38,953 nt of DNA, taken from contig CAYNND010000009.1 in assembly GCA_964398775.1 (NCBI GenBank), positions 1 through 38,953 of the forward strand, read 5' to 3'. This DNA is from CAYNND01 sp964398775 (GTDB taxonomy: Bacteria; Patescibacteriota; Minisyncoccia; Phycocordibacterales; UBA2100). Position 1 is the first letter of the stretch. Each line of letters opens with the position of its first letter. The notes beneath the pieces are model-generated. The model was not told where the DNA came from. It ran no database searches and was given only the letters and a program-made list of their open reading frames with translations. This document shows positions 23,695-31,062 of this stretch, in pieces. A program made the position numbers and the translations under genes.

Positions 23695-24990
23695 ATGAAT
23701 ACATGGATACACTCAGTGTGTGATACTCCATTACTGACCCAATTCATTAAATTTTACCGGCGTATCTTCTCAATTACTGAATTAGAAGATAATAAAACGA
23801 TGTGGTGGGTGTTTGGCGCGACACTGCTCTCGTATCACGTGACGTTCTATGATCATGCGAATTCTTCCGCTGTTACTGTAAATAATGCACTCTTTGGAAA
23901 TGCGACTTGTTGGTCATATTTCCAGAATTGTGAACAGTATTATTTTCTGTATTCTCCACCGTACGGGTACTCACACACATTGTGGTACATGATGCTGATG
24001 GGGGTGACCCTGCTTATCGTCTTTGCTCTGCATAAGCGCGAGTTCATTGCCGCGCATATGTTGCTCTGGATTCCGTATACATGGCACGCACTCACAACAT
24101 TTTTGCTGACTGCACAACACGCCGGTAACTTTGACTACTACTTATTCGCTTTCGCTACTACGATACTCTTTCTTGGGCATAAAGAGTACTTCATCAAGTT
24201 TTTGCTTGTCCTATTCTACTTTCTTTCAACTGCAACCAAAACACATGAGGCATGGGTTGGTGCCGGATACTTTGGCGCTATGCAGCTTGGGCTTCCGATT
24301 TTCCCGGAATCATGGAATGTGTTACTTACGAATCAGCTGATATTCATGGAAATGATTGGAGCTTGGTTCTTATTTAGTAAACGACCATGGCTGCAAAGAA
24401 GTGTTGTAGCCTACTATATATTCTTCCATTTGTACTCTGGAATACTTGTCTGGTATCGATACCCGACCATCGTCTTGCCGACACTTATCATCGTATTTGC
24501 AATGTTTTACCGACATCAGGAAATACCAGTTGATAGAAAATCTATTGCAGGGTGGTTGTTCATTGCGCTCCTGTGCGTTGTTCAGTCATTGCCATACTTC
24601 ATCCCTGGTGACCAGAAGTTCACCCTCGAAGGGAATCGCTATGGCGTCTATATGTTTGAGTCAAACCATCAGTGTGTCAGTACTGAAACGTACATGTTTG
24701 CAGATGGTACAAGCAACACCAAGGCACGGATGAATAGTTCATCAAGAAATAGATGTGATCCATTTGATTATCTTCAGAAAATACAGCATTTCTGTAAGAG
24801 TCCATCGAAGAATGTTACAAAAGTAGTTTGGACATTTGACCACTCGATAAATGGAAATCCGTTCCGCAGACAAGTTGATGTTGCCGATGCATGTCAGCTT
24901 ACTTATAAGAAGTGGGGGCATAATGAATGGATTCGTTTTGAGCAGGACGCTCCGATTATCGGATATCCAAAAGAGAATTGGATGTTTTAA
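23695..24990 (+). CDS. HTTM / vitamin K carboxylase / SdpB-like membrane protein A
   Basis: A 431-residue protein with about eight membrane helices to residue 300 and a C-terminal outside domain. The segment LFYFLSTATKTHEAWVGAGY (173-192) matches the HTTM-family pattern Y-F-x4-x-K-x3-x-W-x2-G. Its Lys182 aligns by eye with the Lys218 base of human gamma-carboxylase (KLDADWVEGY). EGNRYGVYMF (312-321) recalls the EGxRFSW segment of that family. The tail has WTFDHSINGNPF and IGYPKENW, nearly identical in the second copy, and several Cys. HTTM members either carboxylate Glu using reduced vitamin K or, as SdpB, mature a secreted peptide toxin. Which chemistry applies is unknown. Confidence 0.8.
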   Translation: MNTWIHSVCDTPLLTQFIKFYRRIFSITELEDNKTMWWVFGATLLSYHVTFYDHANSSAVTVNNALFGNATCWSYFQNCEQYYFLYSPPYGYSHTLWYMMLMGVTLLIVFALHKREFIAAHMLLWIPYTWHALTTFLLTAQHAGNFDYYLFAFATTILFLGHKEYFIKFLLVLFYFLSTATKTHEAWVGAGYFGAMQLGLPIFPESWNVLLTNQLIFMEMIGAWFLFSKRPWLQRSVVAYYIFFHLYSGILVWYRYPTIVLPTLIIVFAMFYRHQEIPVDRKSIAGWLFIALLCVVQSLPYFIPGDQKFTLEGNRYGVYMFESNHQCVSTETYMFADGTSNTKARMNSSSRNRCDPFDYLQKIQHFCKSPSKNVTKVVWTFDHSINGNPFRRQVDVADACQLTYKKWGHNEWIRFEQDAPIIGYPKENWMF

Positions 24991-24998
24991 ACAACACT

Positions 24999-25217
24999 AT
25001 GGAAGAAAAAAAATACATCATTACGCATCCTGGACTTGAAAGCCATGCTCCTGTTGAGCCGCATGGGTTACAAGTCTACGTAAAACCCTATATGCAGGAA
25101 ATGATTTTGTTCTGGTGGATTGTTTTCTTTGCTACAGCAACAGTGCTTATGTATATATTCGCGCGGCGCATACATGAGGTACATTTTGCGCATCATCGAA
25201 AGACTACTTCGAAGTAA
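24999..25217 (+). CDS. Small one-helix protein paired with HTTM protein A
   Basis: A 72-residue protein starting 8 nt after the HTTM stop, with an N-terminal about 33-residue polar segment, one membrane helix (about 35-54) and a basic His-rich tail (RRIHEVHFAHHRK). The counterpart at 28295-28510 has the same size, the same helix position, and a matching start (KKYIITHPGL against TKVYIMTDAL). Its place recalls SdpA beside SdpB, although SdpA is larger. A subunit of the HTTM complex is inferred. Confidence 0.7.
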   Translation: MEEKKYIITHPGLESHAPVEPHGLQVYVKPYMQEMILFWWIVFFATATVLMYIFARRIHEVHFAHHRKTTSK

Positions 25218-25233
25218 GGAGTGCCCACCAATG

Positions 25234-26937
25234 TCACGACTCTTTTTCAAGAGCGTAGAGTTCGTTTGCATACGTCGTGATGTATAGAATTTTACGTGAA
25301 GCATCGTATGTTCCTGCATTGGTGATACGTTCAGAAAGTGTTGTGTGGCCGAGAATCTTTCCGGTAGTTGGGTGAATTGTATATACTTTCCCATCATTGC
25401 AGCCAATAATGATATTTCCTTCAACGAGAAACGGTGTGGCGAAAATTCGTGCCCCAAGGCGCGTCTTCCACAGCAGCGCCCCAGTCTCTGTGGAGAAGCA
25501 ATATAGGAACTTGTCCATAGAGCCTACATATACAGCTTTGTTATAGAGCATTGGCGCCCCATAACTGCCAAATTCCATTCGAGCATGCCAACGGTAGTTT
25601 CCAGTGGCGCGTTCCATGCTATAAACATCACCATCTGCGTTCACTGAAATCAAGCTGTCTGACTCAGTATCATAAACGGGGTATGATTTTATATCATATG
25701 GGCTGAAACCAGAACGAAGGTGTATTGGGCTCGGGTCTCCCGTCTTTGAGCGCCATATAACTTCACCCGTTTTCGCGTTATAGAGGCGAATAACACCGTC
25801 GTTGCTGCCTATTGCAACTTCTTGGGTTTTTGCAATATACACTGGCGTAGCATGCGTTAAGTTTGGCATCGTTGCGTCCCACCATATTTTTTCACCGGTC
25901 TTTATATTAAGCGCAGCGATGCCCCCACGTTTTCTAAACAAACCAAATTCAAGTCCAATAAAAACTAAGTCGAGGCTTGGTGCAACAATTGGTGATGACC
26001 CAATCCAGTCAGCGTCAAAATATATCCACTTTTTTCTTCCAGTTACTGCATCAAGAGCGTACAGGTTGCCGTCATATGCACCGAAGTAGACGATCCCATT
26101 ATGAATCGCAGGAGATGAAAATATTGCTTTGCCTTTTGATCCCATTCCCACCGCGTATGACCATGCGACGGAACCATCATGTGCGTTAATTGCCCAAAAT
26201 GTTCCATTGTCTGCACCAAAGTATATCTTGCCGTCATGGAGTAGCGGAGTGCTTTTAGGAACAACCCAGAAATAATTTGGTTTTTTGCTTTCGAATTTCC
26301 ACAATGCTTTATATTCATTACGCATGCGTGGGACATCCGCAGGCGCGAGTAAGTTTTGTATCCCAGTATCGTTCGTTAAATCATTAAGAGTAAACAGAGA
26401 ATATATGAGGATGTTTCTTTTGTGGAGATGCTCATAAAAAGATGTATCGCGATATCGCAAAATAGTCCACACAGCAAAGACCGTATGCCCAAGTCCTTCG
26501 AGTACTTCGATTTGGCGCATTACCGATTTCCCTTGATTCATAATATCATCGACCAATATAATCGGAGTATTGGGTAGTATAGTTCCTTCAATCATACGCA
26601 ACAGGCCTTCTTTTTTTCGTGATTTGCGAATGAAAAAACCATTTGCATCCGGTGTTCCATGCGAATATCGGTATTGGGTGATTCCAGTTACAAGTGGGAT
26701 AGCCGCTACTTCAAGGCCGCAGATTTGGTAGCGGGGAAGTTCTTTAAATGTCTCGGTACATGCCGCACCAATAGCTTCAATCGTTGGTCCTTGCATAATG
26801 ACGCGGCGAAAATCGAACAGCCATCCGTTCTCATTGAGCCCACCCATACCATCTGAAATGTTCTCGTTTTTACCGCGCACAAGTACAGTATCGATGATAG
26901 TTTTTCGCAGGTGCGTGATTGCGTCGTTATTCGTCAT
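25234..26937 (-). CDS. Orotate-PRTase-like domain fused to a PQQ-type beta-propeller
   Basis: A 567-residue protein. Residues 1-215 are a type I PRTase of the PyrE kind: ICGLEVAAIPLVTGI, FFIRKSRKKEGLLRMIEG and the PRPP loop ILVDDIMNQGKS (127-138). Residues about 220-567 carry seven or so beta-propeller blades with repeats of the form IYFGADNGTFWAINAHDGS, VYFGAYDGNLYALDAVTG and VYVGSMDKFLYCFSTETG, as in PQQ-dehydrogenase/BamB propellers. There is no signal peptide, so the propeller should be cytosolic, unusual for this fold. ATG 26937 was chosen because TATCAT ends 6 nt upstream. It is the only island gene on the minus strand and is divergent from HTTM B. Role unknown. Confidence 0.88.
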   Translation of the reverse strand: MTNNDAITHLRKTIIDTVLVRGKNENISDGMGGLNENGWLFDFRRVIMQGPTIEAIGAACTETFKELPRYQICGLEVAAIPLVTGITQYRYSHGTPDANGFFIRKSRKKEGLLRMIEGTILPNTPIILVDDIMNQGKSVMRQIEVLEGLGHTVFAVWTILRYRDTSFYEHLHKRNILIYSLFTLNDLTNDTGIQNLLAPADVPRMRNEYKALWKFESKKPNYFWVVPKSTPLLHDGKIYFGADNGTFWAINAHDGSVAWSYAVGMGSKGKAIFSSPAIHNGIVYFGAYDGNLYALDAVTGRKKWIYFDADWIGSSPIVAPSLDLVFIGLEFGLFRKRGGIAALNIKTGEKIWWDATMPNLTHATPVYIAKTQEVAIGSNDGVIRLYNAKTGEVIWRSKTGDPSPIHLRSGFSPYDIKSYPVYDTESDSLISVNADGDVYSMERATGNYRWHARMEFGSYGAPMLYNKAVYVGSMDKFLYCFSTETGALLWKTRLGARIFATPFLVEGNIIIGCNDGKVYTIHPTTGKILGHTTLSERITNAGTYDASRKILYITTYANELYALEKES

Positions 26938-27024
26938 GAAGTCATGATACCACAGGCGGTTTTTGCGACATACATGCAAAAAAACGTACTTGTAACGCCA
27001 TTCTTTTCATCGCACAATGGCACA
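26938..27024. promoter_or_regulatory. Divergent promoter region
   Basis: On the minus strand TATCAT (26944-26949) sits 6 nt before the PRTase-propeller ATG. On the plus strand CACAAT (27013-27018) sits 6 nt before ATG 27025, which overlaps the direct repeat CACAATGG-CACAATGG (27013-27028). Confidence 0.5.
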
Positions 27025-28302
27025 ATGGTTTCTGCATTCTCGCGATTCAAGCAAATCAACTTTCCTCTGCTGTATGACTCAGTTGTTAGCCTGCATGAAG
27101 TTGTGGCCTCGCGCACACTCCAGTATGTTGCTGGCTCATTCATACTTTCATACTTTGTGGTTTTTCATGACTGGAACAATGCACCACATTTTGTGGTAAA
27201 TGCCGTTCGTGCTGGTACGCATATATGCTGGCCGTATTTTCAATCATGCGGAGATTATGCATTTCTCTACGCACCACCTTTGGGGTATTCACACACCGCA
27301 TGGTCAGGCGGCCTACTGCTCATAGCTTTGACAGCAGCATGGAGCCTTGTCCGGGGAGAAATTCGAAAGATGCATGCCGCGCTCACTCTTCTTTGGCTCT
27401 GGCATACACTGACCGCGCTCGTGTTTACTCTCGACGGGACAGGGACGTTTGATTACTACCTCGTCATTCTTGGGGGTATCTTTCTTTTTGCACCGCATAA
27501 AGAATTTTTCCTTAAACTCCATATCGTTCTCTTTTATGTGCTCTCTACAACAACAAAAATAAATGAGGGGTGGATTCTCGGTACATACTTTTCGAGCCTC
27601 ACACTCGGGATGCCGTTTTTCCCTGATGAGCTCATACCGTTGCTTTCAAACACGGTGATTGTCATGGAGATGGTGGGAGCGTGGTTTTTGCTCGGCAAGC
27701 GCAGTTACGTGCACAGAATCGTGTTGGTCTTCTTCATCACGTTCCACCTTTTTTCAAGTATTTTTGTGTGGTATCGGTTTCCGATTATCGTGACACCACT
27801 ACTCTTTGTATTGTTCGGGCCACTGTATAAACATGAAAGACCTCCGCTGTCCCGGAGAGCGGTTGCTGGTTGGGTTATAGCTGTATGTTGTGTTCTTCTG
27901 CAATCAATCTCCATCTTAATACCAGGAAACGCCGCCCTCACTCAAGAAGGTTTGAGATATGGTATGTACATGTTTGACGCAAATCATCAGTGTGTTTCGC
28001 GGGCAGTGGTATATCGTTATGACGGTACCTCATATGAAATGGTGGACAAAAGCGTTTCGTCACGTATGCGGTGTGATCCGTACGTGTACTTAAGCATTAT
28101 CAACCGCCGGTGTGACCCAAATATAGCGCGAATTACTTGGACATTTGACCATTCGATTAACGGCGCACCATTTTTACGTATCGTAGACCAACAAAACACG
28201 TGCATGTTGCAGTATGCACCGTTTAGCAGGAATCCTTGGATCCTTACTGAATCTGACAACCCTAAAGTTATAGGGTACCCCCTAGAAAATTGGTATGAGT
28301 AG
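27025..28302 (+). CDS. HTTM / vitamin K carboxylase / SdpB-like membrane protein B
   Basis: A 425-residue paralogue of 23695-24990. Shared elements are CW-x-YFQ-x-C near the N-part, GYSHT, W-H-x-L-T, FDYYL, HKE, Y-x-LST-x-TK-x2-E-x-W-x2-G-x-Y (Lys178), FHL-x-S, VWYR-x-P, EGLRYGMYMF-x2-NHQC, RCDP, WTFDHSINGAPF and IGYPLENW. The frame extends upstream to GTG 26911, but ATG 27025 gives the same N-terminal length as copy A and has a -10-like hexamer 6 nt away. Its last 8 bp overlap the start of the small one-helix gene, the same pairing as in module A. The same caution on the chemistry applies. Confidence 0.8.
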   Translation: MVSAFSRFKQINFPLLYDSVVSLHEVVASRTLQYVAGSFILSYFVVFHDWNNAPHFVVNAVRAGTHICWPYFQSCGDYAFLYAPPLGYSHTAWSGGLLLIALTAAWSLVRGEIRKMHAALTLLWLWHTLTALVFTLDGTGTFDYYLVILGGIFLFAPHKEFFLKLHIVLFYVLSTTTKINEGWILGTYFSSLTLGMPFFPDELIPLLSNTVIVMEMVGAWFLLGKRSYVHRIVLVFFITFHLFSSIFVWYRFPIIVTPLLFVLFGPLYKHERPPLSRRAVAGWVIAVCCVLLQSISILIPGNAALTQEGLRYGMYMFDANHQCVSRAVVYRYDGTSYEMVDKSVSSRMRCDPYVYLSIINRRCDPNIARITWTFDHSINGAPFLRIVDQQNTCMLQYAPFSRNPWILTESDNPKVIGYPLENWYE

Positions 28303-28510
28303 TTCTCCAGTGGCCACGAAGGTATATATTATGACCGATGCACTACAGACGGGTAATGAGCCTACACATTTGTTTGCTTCGCAGGAGGCGCTAGTTCCAT
28401 ATGTAGAGATTCTCTCTTCTATCTACTGGGTGCTACTTGTAGTTTCTTGTGTATGCGTAGTATGGAAATGGCAACTTTCCCCATATTTCCAGGGGGAGTC
28501 AGCTGAGTAA
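28295..28510 (+). CDS. Small one-helix protein paired with HTTM protein B
   Basis: A 71-residue protein overlapping the HTTM B stop (ATGAGTAG), which implies translational coupling. It has one membrane helix at about 40-58 and a short tail. The start at 28295 gives the same length and helix position as the module A counterpart. The internal ATG 28331 would give 59 residues and fit less well. The conserved pairing in both modules suggests a dedicated partner of the HTTM protein. Confidence 0.65.
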   Translation: MSSSPVATKVYIMTDALQTGNEPTHLFASQEALVPYVEILSSIYWVLLVVSCVCVVWKWQLSPYFQGESAE

Positions 28511-28560
28511 TCATATCCACAAACAAAAAGCGTTGCATCGCACGCTCGGCTATTCTCAAG

Positions 28561-28566
28561 TATAAT
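28561..28566 (+). promoter_or_regulatory. Consensus -10 TATAAT for precursor 2
   Basis: A perfect TATAAT lies 7 nt before ATG 28574, flanked by short arms CTCA and TGAG. It is the best -10 in the island, suggesting that the precursor is the most highly expressed gene there. Confidence 0.65.
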
Positions 28567-28573
28567 GAGCGCT

Positions 28574-28852
28574 ATGAATCGCTATACTAAAAAAGTAATG
28601 CGATATGGTGTGTATCTCGCATCCATATCTGCGCTCGGTATTATTGGATGGCTCGGCACGAAGGATGAATCTGCACAAACTTCGTACTCATTAGATGGAG
28701 TTATTGATCACGCTGAGGCTGATGATGTAGGAAGTAGTGGTGATGGGTCAGTCGGCTCATCAGGAGACGGCTCATCAGGAGACGGATCTGGAGGCAGTGG
28801 TGATGGAAGTGGTGATGGAAGTGGCTGTTCGAGTGGTTGCAGCAGCGCGTGA
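28574..28852 (+). CDS. Candidate modified-peptide precursor 2 (Gly/Ser/Asp repeats, Cys end)
   Basis: A 92-residue protein with a basic start (MNRYTKKVMRYG), one membrane helix or signal (about 12-28), an acidic linker (SLDGVIDHAEADD), then SSGDGS-type repeats and a C-terminus GCSSGCSSA. ATG 28574 was preferred to 28565, which lies inside the -10. It corresponds to the product of 20782-21096 in layout, and both have Cys residues concentrated near the C-terminus with Ser and Gly throughout. It is placed directly before a one-helix helical protein, and 2.2 kb before YcaO. Candidate substrate for cyclodehydration of Ser/Cys, which is inference. Confidence 0.72.
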   Translation: MNRYTKKVMRYGVYLASISALGIIGWLGTKDESAQTSYSLDGVIDHAEADDVGSSGDGSVGSSGDGSSGDGSGGSGDGSGDGSGCSSGCSSA

Positions 28853-28872
28853 TTACCATTTTTCAAAACACT

Positions 28873-30087
28873 ATGAAAACTATATACACAATACTTATAC
28901 TCTTCGTGCTTATTATTGGGGGCGGGGCGGCGTACCTTTATATGAACCTCGATTCGTTTATGGGTAGTCAAGACGTTGTGGCGGTTGATGAGCCTCTCGT
29001 AAAGGTACCTAAAGGTACAGGAAGTGAACTTAAGATTATTTCACCATTCTATCTTCGCGATGCATCAGATGCGTACAAAGAGTTAAACAAGATGGTAAAT
29101 GCACATGTGACGGTAACTGCTGACATGAACTCCCTTGCGCAAAAGCAGCTTCGCGCACCTGTGTATGCAGACTTGCTTAGTTTCTACGCAGACACATCTC
29201 ATCCAAGTAAAGAACGAGCGTACGCACTCAATCTTGTGAATCTCATATTTATTCTTGGTTTTGATGCGCAGACATTTCGAGATGGTATCGCACAAAATGA
29301 ACAGTTTGCAGCATCATTTGATAAGCATCTCGCGTATGCAAAGAGCTTGAAGAAAAAGACAGGAGGCTCACCTGGGGTTATGTTTGGAATCGGCGAGACT
29401 GCCTTGAATTATGCCGCCCAGAAGACAATGGCTGAAATAAACCGCGCTGCACGTGAGCTGTATCCTAGCTCGTACGCGCTGCTCCGAGGTAATCTAAATG
29501 AGGTGCAAGCTGAATGGATTTTGTATACAAACTATGAGACAGGAAAAGTGTATAAAACAGCAGGAGATATCCTCGTCGATAAGCTCGGTGCATCATACTT
29601 TGATGATACACAACAACTCATCAACGATCACGTTACAGCAGGAACACTCTATGAGGATACGTATGCAAGTACTCCTGAAATAAATATTATGTACGCGCAA
29701 GGATTTTTGTGGACTCGCTACCAAATGATAGCAGGGAATAAGGCGCTTGAGAAAGAGGCGCGCCGCACTCTTGATGAATCACTCGTGTATCACGATAAAA
29801 TGGTGACACACACAGATGAGTACAATACTGGGCGTCTGTTCTATGGCTATGTACTATCTGCAATGGGTAAGTCACGAATCGCTGGTACCGGAGTATATTC
29901 ACCTGAGGAGAATGAGAAATTACTCAAAGAGGCGGAAAATACTTTCATCAAGATTATGCGAACTAGTAAGAATAGACAGCTTCCATTCTGGCTCAAAAAT
30001 CTTCCGAAAGGTGGCTGGATGAAAACTGAGCTCGATAATCTTGCGAAGCGCAATAGTGCAATCAACGCGTACGTGCAGGCGCTCTAG
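28873..30087 (+). CDS. Membrane-anchored alpha-helical protein after precursor 2
   Basis: A 404-residue protein with a membrane anchor at residues 4-22, a short linker, then an all-helical, TPR-like domain. ATG 28873 was chosen (20 nt after the precursor stop). Upstream in-frame codons overlap the precursor. It occupies the position of 21112-22413 in module A and has the same architecture, with little obvious identity by eye. No catalytic motif is seen. Confidence 0.8.
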   Translation: MKTIYTILILFVLIIGGGAAYLYMNLDSFMGSQDVVAVDEPLVKVPKGTGSELKIISPFYLRDASDAYKELNKMVNAHVTVTADMNSLAQKQLRAPVYADLLSFYADTSHPSKERAYALNLVNLIFILGFDAQTFRDGIAQNEQFAASFDKHLAYAKSLKKKTGGSPGVMFGIGETALNYAAQKTMAEINRAARELYPSSYALLRGNLNEVQAEWILYTNYETGKVYKTAGDILVDKLGASYFDDTQQLINDHVTAGTLYEDTYASTPEINIMYAQGFLWTRYQMIAGNKALEKEARRTLDESLVYHDKMVTHTDEYNTGRLFYGYVLSAMGKSRIAGTGVYSPEENEKLLKEAENTFIKIMRTSKNRQLPFWLKNLPKGGWMKTELDNLAKRNSAINAYVQAL

Positions 30088-30093
30088 GCGGCT

Positions 30094-31062
30094 ATGACTC
30101 GTTGCGTGACGTTGTTACAGTCTATCGACTCAGCATGGGGTGTGCGAAGTGCAATCATCGCTCATGCCATAATGCTCTATGGGTTTTCGGTCGACCTTAT
30201 GTGGCATGGAATCTATCCGCTTCGAGAGTTCTACTTCATTCCTCCACATGTTGTCATTTATATAGGAATTACCCTATTACTCGCGTCATTTGCCTTCCTT
30301 CGTCTCAGGGGTGCTCATGTATCTTTATGGGTATTTGTGGCGTACCCGCTTCTCTCTGTCTTTGATGAGTTCTGGCACCGTACATATGGGATTGAACTTG
30401 CAACGAGTCCGCTAGCGTTTTGGAGCCCTGCTCACTGGTCCGTCATTGTGCTCACCTGGTACATGATGTTTTTAGTGTATCGAACCGGCGTCGAGACTGT
30501 ACCGGTCATTAAGTTATTCTTGAGCACCCTTATTTTCTTTGTGTTGCCAGTTCGGCTTCTCATGTATCTTGCAGTACCACTTGCACCATATTCGTATATA
30601 GATACCTTACATAGCTCTTTGAATCATCTCGTTACGGTAACCATCGTGCTGTTTATGTGCTCGCTTCATTACCTGATACGTCGCAATGAGATTCTTCTCG
30701 TTGGGGTGCTTTCTCTTGCGGTCTTATCTGGTCCGTACCTATCGTTTTTTATGCCATATTCAGAAGAATTTGGGCACACATCACTCGTTCGGGTGCTCTT
30801 CCTCATACTCATGATTATGCTCGTCACTCTTTCACAATCGAGAGCCTTGTATATGTGTGTGAGCGTGCTCACTGGGGCTACTCTGTTTATAGTCCCTATC
30901 CTTGCAGGCTACAGTCCCTCTACTCCAATGCTTGTGTTTATATTGGGAAGTTCAGCATTGTGGGGTGCACTATACTACGACACAGAAAAGTACATTTTGT
31001 CTCTTGTGCCAGCGCGTGCGTTAAGTAGACTAAATGAATGGATGGGGGATTCGAACTCGTAA
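30094..31062 (+). CDS. Multipass membrane protein with WH and SP-x-H motifs
   Basis: A 322-residue protein with about eight to ten membrane helices. Conserved-looking polar residues inside helices are DLMWHGIYPL and FIPPHVVIY near the N-part and DEFWHRTYGIEL followed by FWSPAHW, a doubled D-x2-WH ... P-x-H pattern. Such His pairs could bind a metal or quinone, but I do not recognise a named family. It starts 6 nt after the previous stop, and its last 25 bp overlap the YcaO gene, so it belongs to the same transcript. Confidence 0.78.
   Translation: MTRCVTLLQSIDSAWGVRSAIIAHAIMLYGFSVDLMWHGIYPLREFYFIPPHVVIYIGITLLLASFAFLRLRGAHVSLWVFVAYPLLSVFDEFWHRTYGIELATSPLAFWSPAHWSVIVLTWYMMFLVYRTGVETVPVIKLFLSTLIFFVLPVRLLMYLAVPLAPYSYIDTLHSSLNHLVTVTIVLFMCSLHYLIRRNEILLVGVLSLAVLSGPYLSFFMPYSEEFGHTSLVRVLFLILMIMLVTLSQSRALYMCVSVLTGATLFIVPILAGYSPSTPMLVFILGSSALWGALYYDTEKYILSLVPARALSRLNEWMGDSNS

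Noticed and set aside
26911..27024. GTG 26911 start for HTTM protein B
   Set aside because: It would overlap the divergent gene and add an N-part lacking in the paralogue. ATG 27025 fits both the paralogue and the promoter spacing.
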